Of a DNA stretch of 21,453 nucleotides, positions 1 to 5,358 are shown piece after piece. A program made the position numbers and the translations under genes. Under the pieces are notes generated by a model, which was not told the DNA's origin, made no database searches, and saw only the letters and a program-made list of their open reading frames with translations. Positions within the stretch are counted from its first letter, which is position 1, and each line of letters begins with the position of its first letter. This stretch comes from Candidatus Competibacteraceae bacterium (GTDB taxonomy: Bacteria > Pseudomonadota > Gammaproteobacteria > Competibacterales > Competibacteraceae): the NCBI GenBank assembly GCA_016712625.1, contig JADJQQ010000023.1, positions 1-21,453 on the forward strand, written 5' to 3'.

Positions 1-86
1 CCACGGTTCCAAGGTCAAGCCAATTTCTGATGTCCTGATTTCTTCATGCTTTAAACCCGCCATTGCTGACGGGTTCCTCGTGGGGG
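1..86. other. left edge, no supported gene
   Basis: No convincing gene. On the minus strand a weak hairpin (arms 54-59 and 70-75, AACCCG/CGGGTT) lies just past the ATPase pseudogene stop. It could be a remnant of a terminator, but it lacks a proper T tract. A minus-strand ATG at 47 opens only 10 codons (MKKSGHQKLA) before a stop. It could be the beginning of the next gene of the operon with a frame break, but too little sequence is present to decide. Confidence 0.3.
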
Positions 87-1506
87 CTAGACAGATTCCG
101 CCGTCAAATTGGAATCGTCGGAGCATTCGGCGGTCAGGATCACGACCTTTTGCGGCGCGGACTTGATCGGCTATCGCTTGCCGGTTCGACGGTCAAGGCC
201 TTCCCATGCCTCTTGCGGAACGACCAGCAACCCGCCGGACCGGACCGATTGGATAGCAATGTCGAGAGCGATCCGCCACCGCTGACCATGGACAGCTCAG
301 CGTAGAACGTCAGGCCGCGATTCGTGGCAGTGGCAACAGGCCGTCAGTCACTTGCAGCGGGCTTCATAGCGGGGTAGAAACGATCTCTGACGGAACTTCG
401 TCGGTCTGTTTGGCCTTGCGCCAAGTTGAGTGAGGATGTTGCGCGTGCTCTTGCGCGCTTCCGAATCGGAACAAGCCGGCCTTGCGAGATTCAATGATTG
501 TGCCTTGGCGGATAGCGGCATCCAGGTTTCTCTTATCCGCTGCTTTCATTTCGCTTGCGCCACTTCCAACTTGTTCGGGCGCTGGCAGGTTAATCGCCGA
601 TTCTGCGATCTGGCGTTCAAGTTCGGCACGAATGGCAGCATGTTCTTCCGCTGCCTTGGCGGCTGCCCTGGCAAGATCACGGACGGCAGTCTTTTCTTAT
701 AAGCCGCTACTGCGGCTTCATATTCGGCCATGACCCGTTGGGCGAACTGCAAGGATTCGGTGGTTTCCTCATCCGCCAGCGCCATTGCCTTTTGAGCGGC
801 ATCCACATCAGCAGCCGGGAGCTTGGCCAGCCGGTCCCGCGCTGCCGAGTTTCGGAGTGGCGGCTTCTTCCGCCGCCTCACCGGCGCCTGAATCGCATCA
901 AACGCTCGAATCGCCGCCGTTTGCCGGGTCCGCGCTGATCCTTATCGATCACCGGGCCGGAAAGTTCCGGGTTGGCATCGAGAATGGCCGCGGATTCCGT
1001 CAGCGCCTTGGCGGCCATCTTCTCGTACTCTTTGGCGCCGATGTCCAGGCGGCGCTTGAGTTCCGCCATCGCGCCGACCGGATCATCAAGATCCATGCCT
1101 TGGATCAACTCCTCGGGGAAACCGTGCAGGTCGCCCGGTTCCACCGCCGCGCCCGACAGCCCGACCAGCGCCTTGATTCGTGTGGCATCGGCGCGCACGG
1201 GGTCAATCGCCGGGGTCAACAAGATCAGCGACCGATAGGCGGCCTTCCAGAGTCGAGACTTCCAGCTCGGCCGGCACGGCGCACGGTACGGCCGACGGTC
1301 ATAGTGGCGCCGCAAGCCTGGACCTCGCCCTTGCCCGCAAGGTCTTTAAGCGGAGGTTTGCCCCTGCCGCTGACAGCGGCGTTTACGGCATCTAGGGCAA
1401 TGCTCTTCCCGCTGCCGTTGCGTCCGCGCAGCACAACGACCCCGCCGTCTTCAGGAACGGGGATAGCGGCGGCCGCGATGGGGCCGATGTTCGTAATATT
1501 GATCAT
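87..1506 (-). pseudogene. SMC/RecF-like AAA ATPase, multiply frameshifted
   Basis: Degraded gene for an ABC/SMC-type DNA-repair-like ATPase of about 470 codons. Reading across frames gives the family order. A start at 1506 (MINITNIG, preceded by GGGGAG) leads to a Walker A motif GRNGSGKS near 1410-1430. There follow a middle section (DPVRADATRIKALVGLSG) and a long alanine/glutamate-rich coiled coil (about 480-880, e.g. AAKAAEEHAAIRAELERQI). An ABC-signature-like LSMVSGG lies near 285, then hydrophobic GGLLVVPQEAWEGLD and a final VVILTAECSDD ending at a TAG at 87-89. I count roughly eight frame changes, near 1272, 1211, 890, 690, 480, 283, 165 and 135, so no single frame covers it. It follows the recT remnant, a pairing known in phage recombination modules. 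The motifs are seen; the exact family is inferred. Confidence 0.7.
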
Positions 1507-2216
1507 GCCGGTTCTCCCCAAGTCTTCCACCGGCCCCAAGCCGGCATCGAAATCATCCGCTGCCTGCACCTCCGCCAGCTTCTTAGCATCGGCATCGATG
1601 GCTGCGCGTTCGGCACAGGCCGCTTTCAGGGTTGAATAGACTGGGTGATCCGGCTTCCAGTTGTTCGCCTTTCGCTGGTCGGCAAGCCAAGTGCGCAGGG
1701 CGGTCTTGTCTGTGAACGCCTGAATCTCGCCGTCATAGTCCCGCGCGATTTCCTCCGGCGGCGGTGGCGGCGCGGTGGTCGGGCCGCTGGTCTCGGCTTC
1801 GCCCTGCACTTCGATGAAGTCCCGAACTTCCTCCGGCGTGTACATGCCGGACAGCACTCCGGGGTAGACGGTCCGAATCCCTTCTGAGATCACCCTGGCC
1901 CGCAGCATCGCGCGGGGGTATTGCTTCCAGAGATCTTTGCCCGCCAAGTTCGCCCGTTTTGCCATTTCGAACGTCCACTCGATCTTGACCTTGCCGCCCG
2001 CTTGAGCGCCGGCTTGCCTTGGATCACATGGTAATCGCGGGCGGCCGTGGCCGGGTGCATACCCTCAGCTTGGGCCAGCAGCATCAGTGCCATGGCTTGA
2101 TTCTGGTTCTTAACGCCGAACAGACCCGATTGCGCTATCACCGCCGCCATGCGCTCCATGTCCTGGTAGGGAACCAGCGGGGCGGATTGGTGGATAACCA
2201 TTTCGTTGCTGCTCAT
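1507..2216 (-). pseudogene. RecT-like recombinase, internal deletion and frame break
   Basis: The N-terminal frame starts at 2216 (MSSNEMVIHQSAPLV), with GGGAGG eight bases upstream. It matches the start of phage RecT-like single-strand annealing proteins, including a MALMLLAQAEGMHPATAARDYH stretch and HVIQGKPALK. At about 2000 it jumps frame directly into the family's later part (GGKVKIEWTFEMAKRANL, then DLWKQYPRAMLRARVISEGI and YTPEEV). The conserved segment between these two parts is mostly missing, so this is a deletion plus a frame change. The rear frame carries a proline-rich linker and a short KTALRTWLADQ segment, then runs without a stop into the ATPase start at 1506. RecT proteins anneal ssDNA during phage recombination; this copy should be non-functional as written. 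The family assignment is by recognised motifs only. Confidence 0.65.
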
Positions 2217-2390
2217 GACTTAACCTCCCAGGTGGGGCGCGGCGGAGCGTAGACGCGCTCTTCCATCACATCGAAGACCAGCTCCGCCAGGCGCGAAGGG
2301 TCAGTGCGTCCAGCGCTTGCTGGCTGAATCCACGAACGGGTGACGCGGGTTGCGCCGGTGCGCGGGAATGCGTATGATTTTCGCTTGCAT
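2213..2390 (-). pseudogene. small early protein, one frame break
   Basis: ATG at 2390 (MQAKIIRIPAHRRNPRHPFVD) reads to a premature TGA near 2304. A second frame then gives RTDPSRLAELVFDVMEERVY and APPRPTWEVKS, and ends with a TGA overlapping the recT start codon (ATGA at 2216-2213). The overlap and the sensible composition of both halves suggest one gene of about 59 codons with a single frame change around 2310. No function recognised. Confidence 0.45.
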
Positions 2391-2406
2391 CTTCTTTATC
2401 CTCAGG

Positions 2407-2441
2407 GCCGGCCCGTAGCTGTGACTACGAGTCGGCTTTTT
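2407..2441 (+). terminator. rho-independent terminator-like hairpin, rightward
   Basis: Arms GCCG...CGTAG and CTACG...CGGC (2407-2410, 2414-2418, 2425-2429, 2433-2436) around CTGTGA, followed by TTTTT at 2437-2441. The T tract is on the plus strand, so it would stop transcription running against the minus-strand operon. Confidence 0.45.
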
Positions 2442-2449
2442 CGTTAATT

Positions 2450-2659
2450 TCATTCGTCGTTCCAGCATTGACAGCAAGGATTGGTGTCCCCGCAGTGACG
2501 GCAGAACTCGCTCATGACATCCATGCGCTCTTCATCCGTCATCCGCTGCATCAGAGCGACTAGGGTTTCGACAGTCGCTTTGACTTTGCCGGTCCGATCG
2601 CTTTCAGCAAGAAAAATAGGATGAACGTTTGGCATTTCGGTATCTGGTTGGTGTGTCAC
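2450..2659 (-). CDS. small Cys-rich phage protein
   Basis: 69-residue protein of unknown function. I choose the GTG at 2659 because it forms a GTGA overlap with the stop of the upstream gene and has GGGAG seven bases before it. A shorter start, MPNVHPIFLAESD, exists at 2635. The middle is helical (KVKATVETLVALMQRMTDEER). The C-terminus, CRHCGDTNPCCQCWNDE, has four cysteines plus a histidine that could bind a metal. It is part of the tightly coupled minus-strand early operon. A role in nucleic-acid binding is possible but not shown. Confidence 0.55.
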   Translation of the reverse strand: MTHQPDTEMPNVHPIFLAESDRTGKVKATVETLVALMQRMTDEERMDVMSEFCRHCGDTNPCCQCWNDE

Positions 2660-2934
2660 GATGCGCTCCCGGCAGTGATTCCAGTGCAGCAGCGCGGCCG
2701 AACAGCCACCGGCTGGTACTGCCAGCAGCCGTTCCGGTCCTGCCGATACAGAACCCTCAGGCGCAGGCCGGTTGCGGGGTCGTAGCACCTGAGTTCCCGG
2801 TCGTAGACGCCGGGAATGTGCGCGCTGACGACATCGAACTTGCTGCCCAGCGCCAAGATCATCTCGGTCGGGCCGACCCCGACCATGGTAGACCCGCCGG
2901 CGTGGCCGGCGTACATCAACCGGCTCAGGTTCAT
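2656..2934 (-). CDS. hypothetical phage protein
   Basis: 92 residues from an ATG at 2934 (MNLSRLMYAGHAGG). That start forms an ATGA overlap with the stop of the upstream 53-residue gene, which is why I prefer it to a longer in-frame start at 3003. The sequence reads GSTMVGVGPTEMILALGSKF, then CYDPATGLRLRVLYRQDRNG, and looks like a compact beta-rich fold. No catalytic or binding motif is recognised. Its stop overlaps the GTG of the next gene. Confidence 0.55.
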   Translation of the reverse strand: MNLSRLMYAGHAGGSTMVGVGPTEMILALGSKFDVVSAHIPGVYDRELRCYDPATGLRLRVLYRQDRNGCWQYQPVAVRPRCCTGITAGSAS

Positions 2935-3092
2935 GGCCGCCTCACCGGGGTTGAGGCCAGCAGGGGCTTGTCCGTAATCACCGCCGCCCATGCTTCCAGG
3001 CAAGCATCCAGCCGCTCCCGGCGCTGTCGCTCAGCTTCAGCCCGCACTATCGCGAGCGCCTCTTGATCCCGTTTCTTACGAAGCTCGTTCAT
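2931..3092 (-). CDS. small coiled-coil protein
   Basis: 53 residues from an ATG at 3092 with an AGGA-type site seven bases upstream. It begins MNELRKKRDQEALAIVRAEA and continues in a charged helix typical of a short coiled coil, then DACLEAWAAVITDKPLL. Start and stop both overlap neighbours by ATGA, which strongly supports it as a real gene despite its length. Function unknown. Confidence 0.6.
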   Translation of the reverse strand: MNELRKKRDQEALAIVRAEAERQRRERLDACLEAWAAVITDKPLLASTPVRRP

Positions 3093-3271
3093 GTCGTTTC
3101 CTCGTTCATTGCCTGGCGTACTGCATCGGCGGCGCGTTCAAGAGCTTGAAGAACGCCGGTTCCAATCAACGCATCATCGTCCGGGTCAATGCGGCTAGTA
3201 ATATCGTTTTCGCTCCAATCGTCCATGACCTCGTCGATGGCGTCGAGCAGGTCTTGCAACAGGGCGTTCAT
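3089..3271 (-). CDS. small acidic helical protein
   Basis: 60 residues from the ATG at 3271, which overlaps the stop of the pentapeptide-repeat gene (ATGA). An alternative start four codons earlier is at 3283. The sequence MNALLQDLLDAIDEVMDDWS followed by VLQALERAADAVRQAMNEE is acidic and helical. No family recognised. It is coupled both upstream and downstream within the minus-strand operon. Confidence 0.6.
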   Translation of the reverse strand: MNALLQDLLDAIDEVMDDWSENDITSRIDPDDDALIGTGVLQALERAADAVRQAMNEETT

Positions 3272-3969
3272 GGCGTTTCCCATTTGGATTTGATTGAGCC
3301 TGCAATCATCAGAATGATCTCCTTATTCTCGCGCCAGTAATCCAGCGCGCCGCCTGCCATTTGGTCTATTTCGTCGTCCGTGAAATTCTTCCAATCTTCG
3401 ATAGAGTGGAATTGGCACCCGATGCTAATGTCTGTGCTATTTATATATGCTATCCATTCGCCGCCATGAAAAACCTTTAATCCAGACCCGCGCAGGCTGG
3501 CATCGCGCAGGTTGGCATCGCGCAGGTCGGCATCGCTCAGGTCGGCATCGCGCAGGTTGGCCCCGCGCAGGTTGGCGCGGCGCAGGTTGGCATCGCGCAG
3601 GTTGGCATCGCGCAGGTCGGCATCGCTCAGGTCGGCATCGCGCAGGTCGGCATCGCGCAGGTTGGCCCCGTGCAGGTTGGCATCGCGCAGGTTGGCATCG
3701 CGCAGGTTGGCCCCGCGCAGGTTGGCGCGGCGCAGGTCGACCTCGCTCAGGTCGGCATCGCGCAGGTCGGCATCGCGCAGGTTGGCCCCGCGCAGGTCGG
3801 CCTCGCTCAGGTTGGCATCGCTCAGGTCGGCATCGCTCAGGTCGGCATCGCGCAGGTTGGCCCCGCGCAGGTTGGCCCAGCGCAGGTTGGCCCCGCGCAG
3901 GTTGGCGCGCTCCCCTCCATCACCGGCGACCCAAATCCGGTGATCTTCAATTATTTTCTTAATATCCAT
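3268..3969 (-). CDS. pentapeptide-repeat protein
   Basis: 233 residues. Residues about 20-160 are uninterrupted A(N/D)LRx-type pentapeptides (ANLRG, ADLSD, ANLRD), which fold as a right-handed quadrilateral beta-helix. The N-terminus, MDIKKIIEDHRIWVAGDGGE, is a short cap. The C-terminal part (GEWIAYINSTDISIGCQFHS, then IEDWKNFTDDEIDQM) is a separate small domain that I recognise as recurrent in phage pentapeptide proteins. GGAGA lies six bases before the ATG. Known pentapeptide proteins include DNA mimics acting on gyrase, but nothing here proves that role. At DNA level the region is a 15-bp near-repeat array, which makes open but spurious frames on the plus strand. Confidence 0.85.
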   Translation of the reverse strand: MDIKKIIEDHRIWVAGDGGERANLRGANLRWANLRGANLRDADLSDADLSDANLSEADLRGANLRDADLRDADLSEVDLRRANLRGANLRDANLRDANLHGANLRDADLRDADLSDADLRDANLRDANLRRANLRGANLRDADLSDADLRDANLRDASLRGSGLKVFHGGEWIAYINSTDISIGCQFHSIEDWKNFTDDEIDQMAGGALDYWRENKEIILMIAGSIKSKWETP

Positions 3970-3979
3970 TTCCGTCTCC

Positions 3980-4288
3980 TTAGTTCATCACCAGCCAGGC
4001 GGCAGCGAGGATGGAACCGACCACCAGCGCGATGCTGGCGGCGATGCCGATCAAGTTGTATCTGGGCGGCGGGTTGCGGGTCGCCATGGGGCGAACCTGA
4101 TTGCCGCGCCCGGTGACGAAATCTCGGATGACCTCGCCATGAGGCTGTTCATCAATGCCATCGATGATCCGCAGGGCGGCCTGATACCGATCCAGGAGCG
4201 CCTGGTCGGACCGGCGCTGGGCGTCGGCAGCGAGGGTGGCCGGCCGATCAACGCGGCAGCCGGTGATATATGGGTTCTGCTTTGCCAT
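3980..4288 (-). CDS. small C-terminal membrane protein
   Basis: 102 residues. The soluble N-terminal part (residues 1-75) includes the helix QRRSDQALLDRYQAALRIID. One transmembrane helix near the C-terminus (residues about 78-101, YNLIGIAASIALVVGSILAA) suggests a tail-anchored inner-membrane protein. AGGAGA lies six bases upstream of the ATG. The stop directly abuts the ribosome site of the pentapeptide gene. Function unknown. Confidence 0.6.
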   Translation of the reverse strand: MAKQNPYITGCRVDRPATLAADAQRRSDQALLDRYQAALRIIDGIDEQPHGEVIRDFVTGRGNQVRPMATRNPPPRYNLIGIAASIALVVGSILAAAWLVMN

Positions 4289-4299
4289 GTTCGTCTCCT

Positions 4300-4337
4300 A
4301 AAAAGCCCCGGCGGCGGGAGTCAACGCACCGCCGGGG
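4300..4337 (-). terminator. rho-independent terminator, leftward
   Basis: A perfect 9-bp stem, CCCCGGCGG (4306-4314) with CCGCCGGGG (4329-4337), is followed on the minus strand by CTTTTTAG. It lies between the genes at 4353-4553 and 3980-4288, so it could attenuate the early leftward transcript and be a site for phage antitermination. Confidence 0.7.
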
Positions 4338-4352
4338 AATCCACCAAATGGG

Positions 4353-4553
4353 CTATTCGACGAATTTCTTCATCCGCCGAGATGAGTTCGTAAATTCGGA
4401 ATAATCGCCGTCCTCGTCGAGGATGCCGAATACCATATCCTTCATGTCGCAATACTGATTGCTGCCCGGTTCGCTTTTTCCCATGACCGGCTCTTCAAAA
4501 CGGACACAAATCCCAAAGTCATTGCAGTTTTTTGGAAGACTGGAATTTTTCAT
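4353..4553 (-). CDS. hypothetical small protein
   Basis: 66 residues (MKNSSLPKNCNDFGICVRFE, later GILDEDGDYSEFTNSSRR). The composition is plausible for coding and the gene is collinear with the minus-strand operon, but the ribosome site is weak (GGAAAG, about 12 bases upstream). A strong terminator follows its stop. No family recognised. Confidence 0.45.
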   Translation of the reverse strand: MKNSSLPKNCNDFGICVRFEEPVMGKSEPGSNQYCDMKDMVFGILDEDGDYSEFTNSSRRMKKFVE

Positions 4554-4569
4554 TGTCGGGTCTTTCCAA

Positions 4570-4620
4570 TTGACATCCTCCCCGCCCTAAAGGACGAGGC
4601 TTTTCGCGCAATTCAGGTAA
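4570..4620 (-). repeat. 51-bp inverted repeat copy A (IS200/IS605-end-like)
   Basis: The reverse complement of this stretch equals 14006-14056 with one mismatch at 51 positions, and 45 positions (4570-4614) are identical. It contains a short hairpin (CCTCGTCC TTTA GGGCGGGG) followed by AGGATGTCAA. I recognise this pattern as resembling right ends of IS200/IS605-family elements. No transposase or TnpB gene is present. It lies in the gap between the genes at 4353-4553 and 4613-4699. Confidence 0.65.
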
Positions 4621-4699
4621 CAAAATCGCCAACATCAAAATCACGAGGTTGGTTAATCAGGTCGAATGCTTCGCGTAGCATTTTGCTTTTAAGGCTCAT
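4613..4699 (-). CDS. first small leftward early gene
   Basis: A 28-residue peptide, MSLKSKMLREAFDLINQPRD plus FDVGDFVT, with AAGGAA six bases before the ATG. The frame is open further upstream to a GTG at 4816, which would give 67 residues, but that start lies inside operator 4804-4824 and the extension is proline/glycine-rich. The short form with its good ribosome site is preferred. The stop lies inside the start of the 51-bp inverted repeat. Function unknown. Confidence 0.45.
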   Translation of the reverse strand: MSLKSKMLREAFDLINQPRDFDVGDFVT

Positions 4700-4803
4700 A
4701 TCGGTTCCTTGTTGTGGGGTCGGTAGTAGCCCGCCGCCGTTCTGTTGCCTCACCTCAAACGCCGTAGCGAAGGGTCCAGGGCTGAAGGGTGGCGGGTTGG
4801 ATA

Positions 4804-4824
4804 AAGTTTCACGCACTAAAACTT
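4804..4824. promoter_or_regulatory. putative operator O1
   Basis: 21-bp imperfect dyad of the form AAGTTTYA-N5-TRAAACTT, allowing a centre mismatch on one arm (C at 4810). The same pattern recurs at 4847-4867. Position between divergent leftward and rightward genes fits binding sites for the adjacent Cro-like protein. Confidence 0.5.
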
Positions 4825-4828
4825 AGAA

Positions 4829-4843
4829 TGCAAGCCTCTTGCA
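4829..4843. promoter_or_regulatory. central dyad between the two operators
   Basis: Perfect 6-bp arms TGCAAG/CTTGCA around CCT. Its centre (4836) is midway between the centres of the dyads at 4804-4824 and 4847-4867, about 21-22 bp from each, or roughly two helical turns. The sequence differs from the other two, so it may bind a different regulator or be part of the promoters. Confidence 0.3.
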
Positions 4844-4846
4844 AAA

Positions 4847-4867
4847 AAGTTTTACCGTGTGAAACTA
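4847..4867. promoter_or_regulatory. putative operator O2
   Basis: Second copy of the 21-bp dyad, AAGTTTTA-N5-TGAAACTA. It ends seven bases before the Cro-like ATG at 4874, so bound protein would repress its own gene. Confidence 0.5.
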
Positions 4868-4873
4868 TGGGCC

Positions 4874-5050
4874 ATGAACCTATTTGACATGGCCCAAATC
4901 GACGTAGCAAAGGCGCTAAACAAGCCTAAATCAACGGTTTGTCGCTGGTTTAAGTTGCGTCGCATACCGCAACACATGCTCGTAGAAGTCGAGGAGAAGC
5001 TCGGCTTTAAGCGTGAAGACGTGCGCCCGGACCTGCCATGGCGTAAATGA
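4874..5050 (+). CDS. YdaS/Cro-like HTH regulator
   Basis: 58 residues. The helix-turn-helix is IDVAKALNKPKSTVCRWFKL (about residues 9-28), followed by RRIPQHMLVEVEEKLGFKRE and the C-terminal RPDLPW, typical of YdaS/Cro-like phage regulators. It is the first rightward gene after the divergent control region and its start abuts O2, so I infer a Cro-like switch protein that regulates itself and the leftward operon. An in-frame GTG at 4859 would start inside O2. No clear Shine-Dalgarno precedes either start. A CI-type partner is not visible in the window. Confidence 0.75.
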   Translation: MNLFDMAQIDVAKALNKPKSTVCRWFKLRRIPQHMLVEVEEKLGFKREDVRPDLPWRK

Positions 5051-5145
5051 TCTCGAAGACCCACCCAAACAGCCGCCCCCAAGCGCTTCTGGTCCATCTA
5101 TTTCCAGATGCCGCCCACGGCCCACGGCTGGGGCCGATGGACTGA
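5047..5145 (+). CDS. tiny coupled ORF
   Basis: 32 codons, MISKTHPNSRPQALLVHLFP followed by DAAHGPRLGPMD. The ATG overlaps the stop of the Cro-like gene (ATGA), and the stop overlaps the ATG at 5145 (TGATG). The coupling supports a real gene, but composition and length give little else to judge. Function unknown. Confidence 0.35.
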   Translation: MISKTHPNSRPQALLVHLFPDAAHGPRLGPMD

Positions 5146-5150
5146 TGCCG

Positions 5151-5358
5151 ATGTCCATGCGCCCGTTAACGCGCGAACAATCGGACAGGGGACACAGCCC
5201 CCCGCTCCTTTGGTGAGAACTACCCGCGCCCGGCGGGCAATCCGGGCACTCATTCTAATCTGGTGGAATTCCACCAGATTAAACGCGAAAGCCCGCGCCG
5301 GTCGTTCACACCGTGCGGGCCATTAGACCAACCTGAGCTAGAGGTTAGCCATGAATAA
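5151..5358 (+). pseudogene. small frameshifted protein ending in SNLVEFHQIK
   Basis: One frame gives MSMRPLTREQSDRGHSPPLL up to a TGA at 5214-5216. The next frame continues plausibly as GENYPRPAGNPGTHSNLVEF and HQIKRESPRRSFTPCGPLDQ, then PELEVSHE, with a TAA at 5356-5358 overlapping the start of the helicase-methyltransferase gene. I read this as one gene of about 68 codons with a single frame change near 5210. Starts at 5145 or 5157 are also possible. A perfect 26-bp palindrome at 5256-5281 lies inside the SNLVEFHQIK codons. The same peptide recurs at the end of the gene at 13802-14143. Confidence 0.45.

Noticed and set aside
785..1639. 284-codon open frame on the plus strand
   Set aside because: It runs antisense to the ATPase/recT remnants, whose minus-strand frames carry recognisable motifs. 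The plus-strand peptide is rich in Arg/Ala/Ser/Pro without any domain and looks like a GC-driven shadow.
3480..3910. 15-bp tandem array resembling DNA satellite or CRISPR
   Set aside because: Explained as codons of pentapeptide repeats on the minus strand.
3447..4116. Repetitive open frames on the plus strand (AGWHRAGR, RSASRR, AQVGIAQVG types)
   Set aside because: These are opposite-strand translations of the pentapeptide array; the minus-strand gene has a start, ribosome site and known repeat fold.
4613..4816. 67-residue form of the first leftward gene starting from GTG at 4816
   Set aside because: The start sits inside the operator-like dyad with no ribosome site; the shorter ATG at 4699 has AAGGAA at good spacing.
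5300..5350. tRNA-like string on the minus strand (CTAGCTCAGGTTGGTCTAAT)
   Set aside because: Resembles a D-arm, but the D-stem does not pair and no acceptor, anticodon or T-arm is found. The stretch also encodes the end of a small protein on the plus strand.
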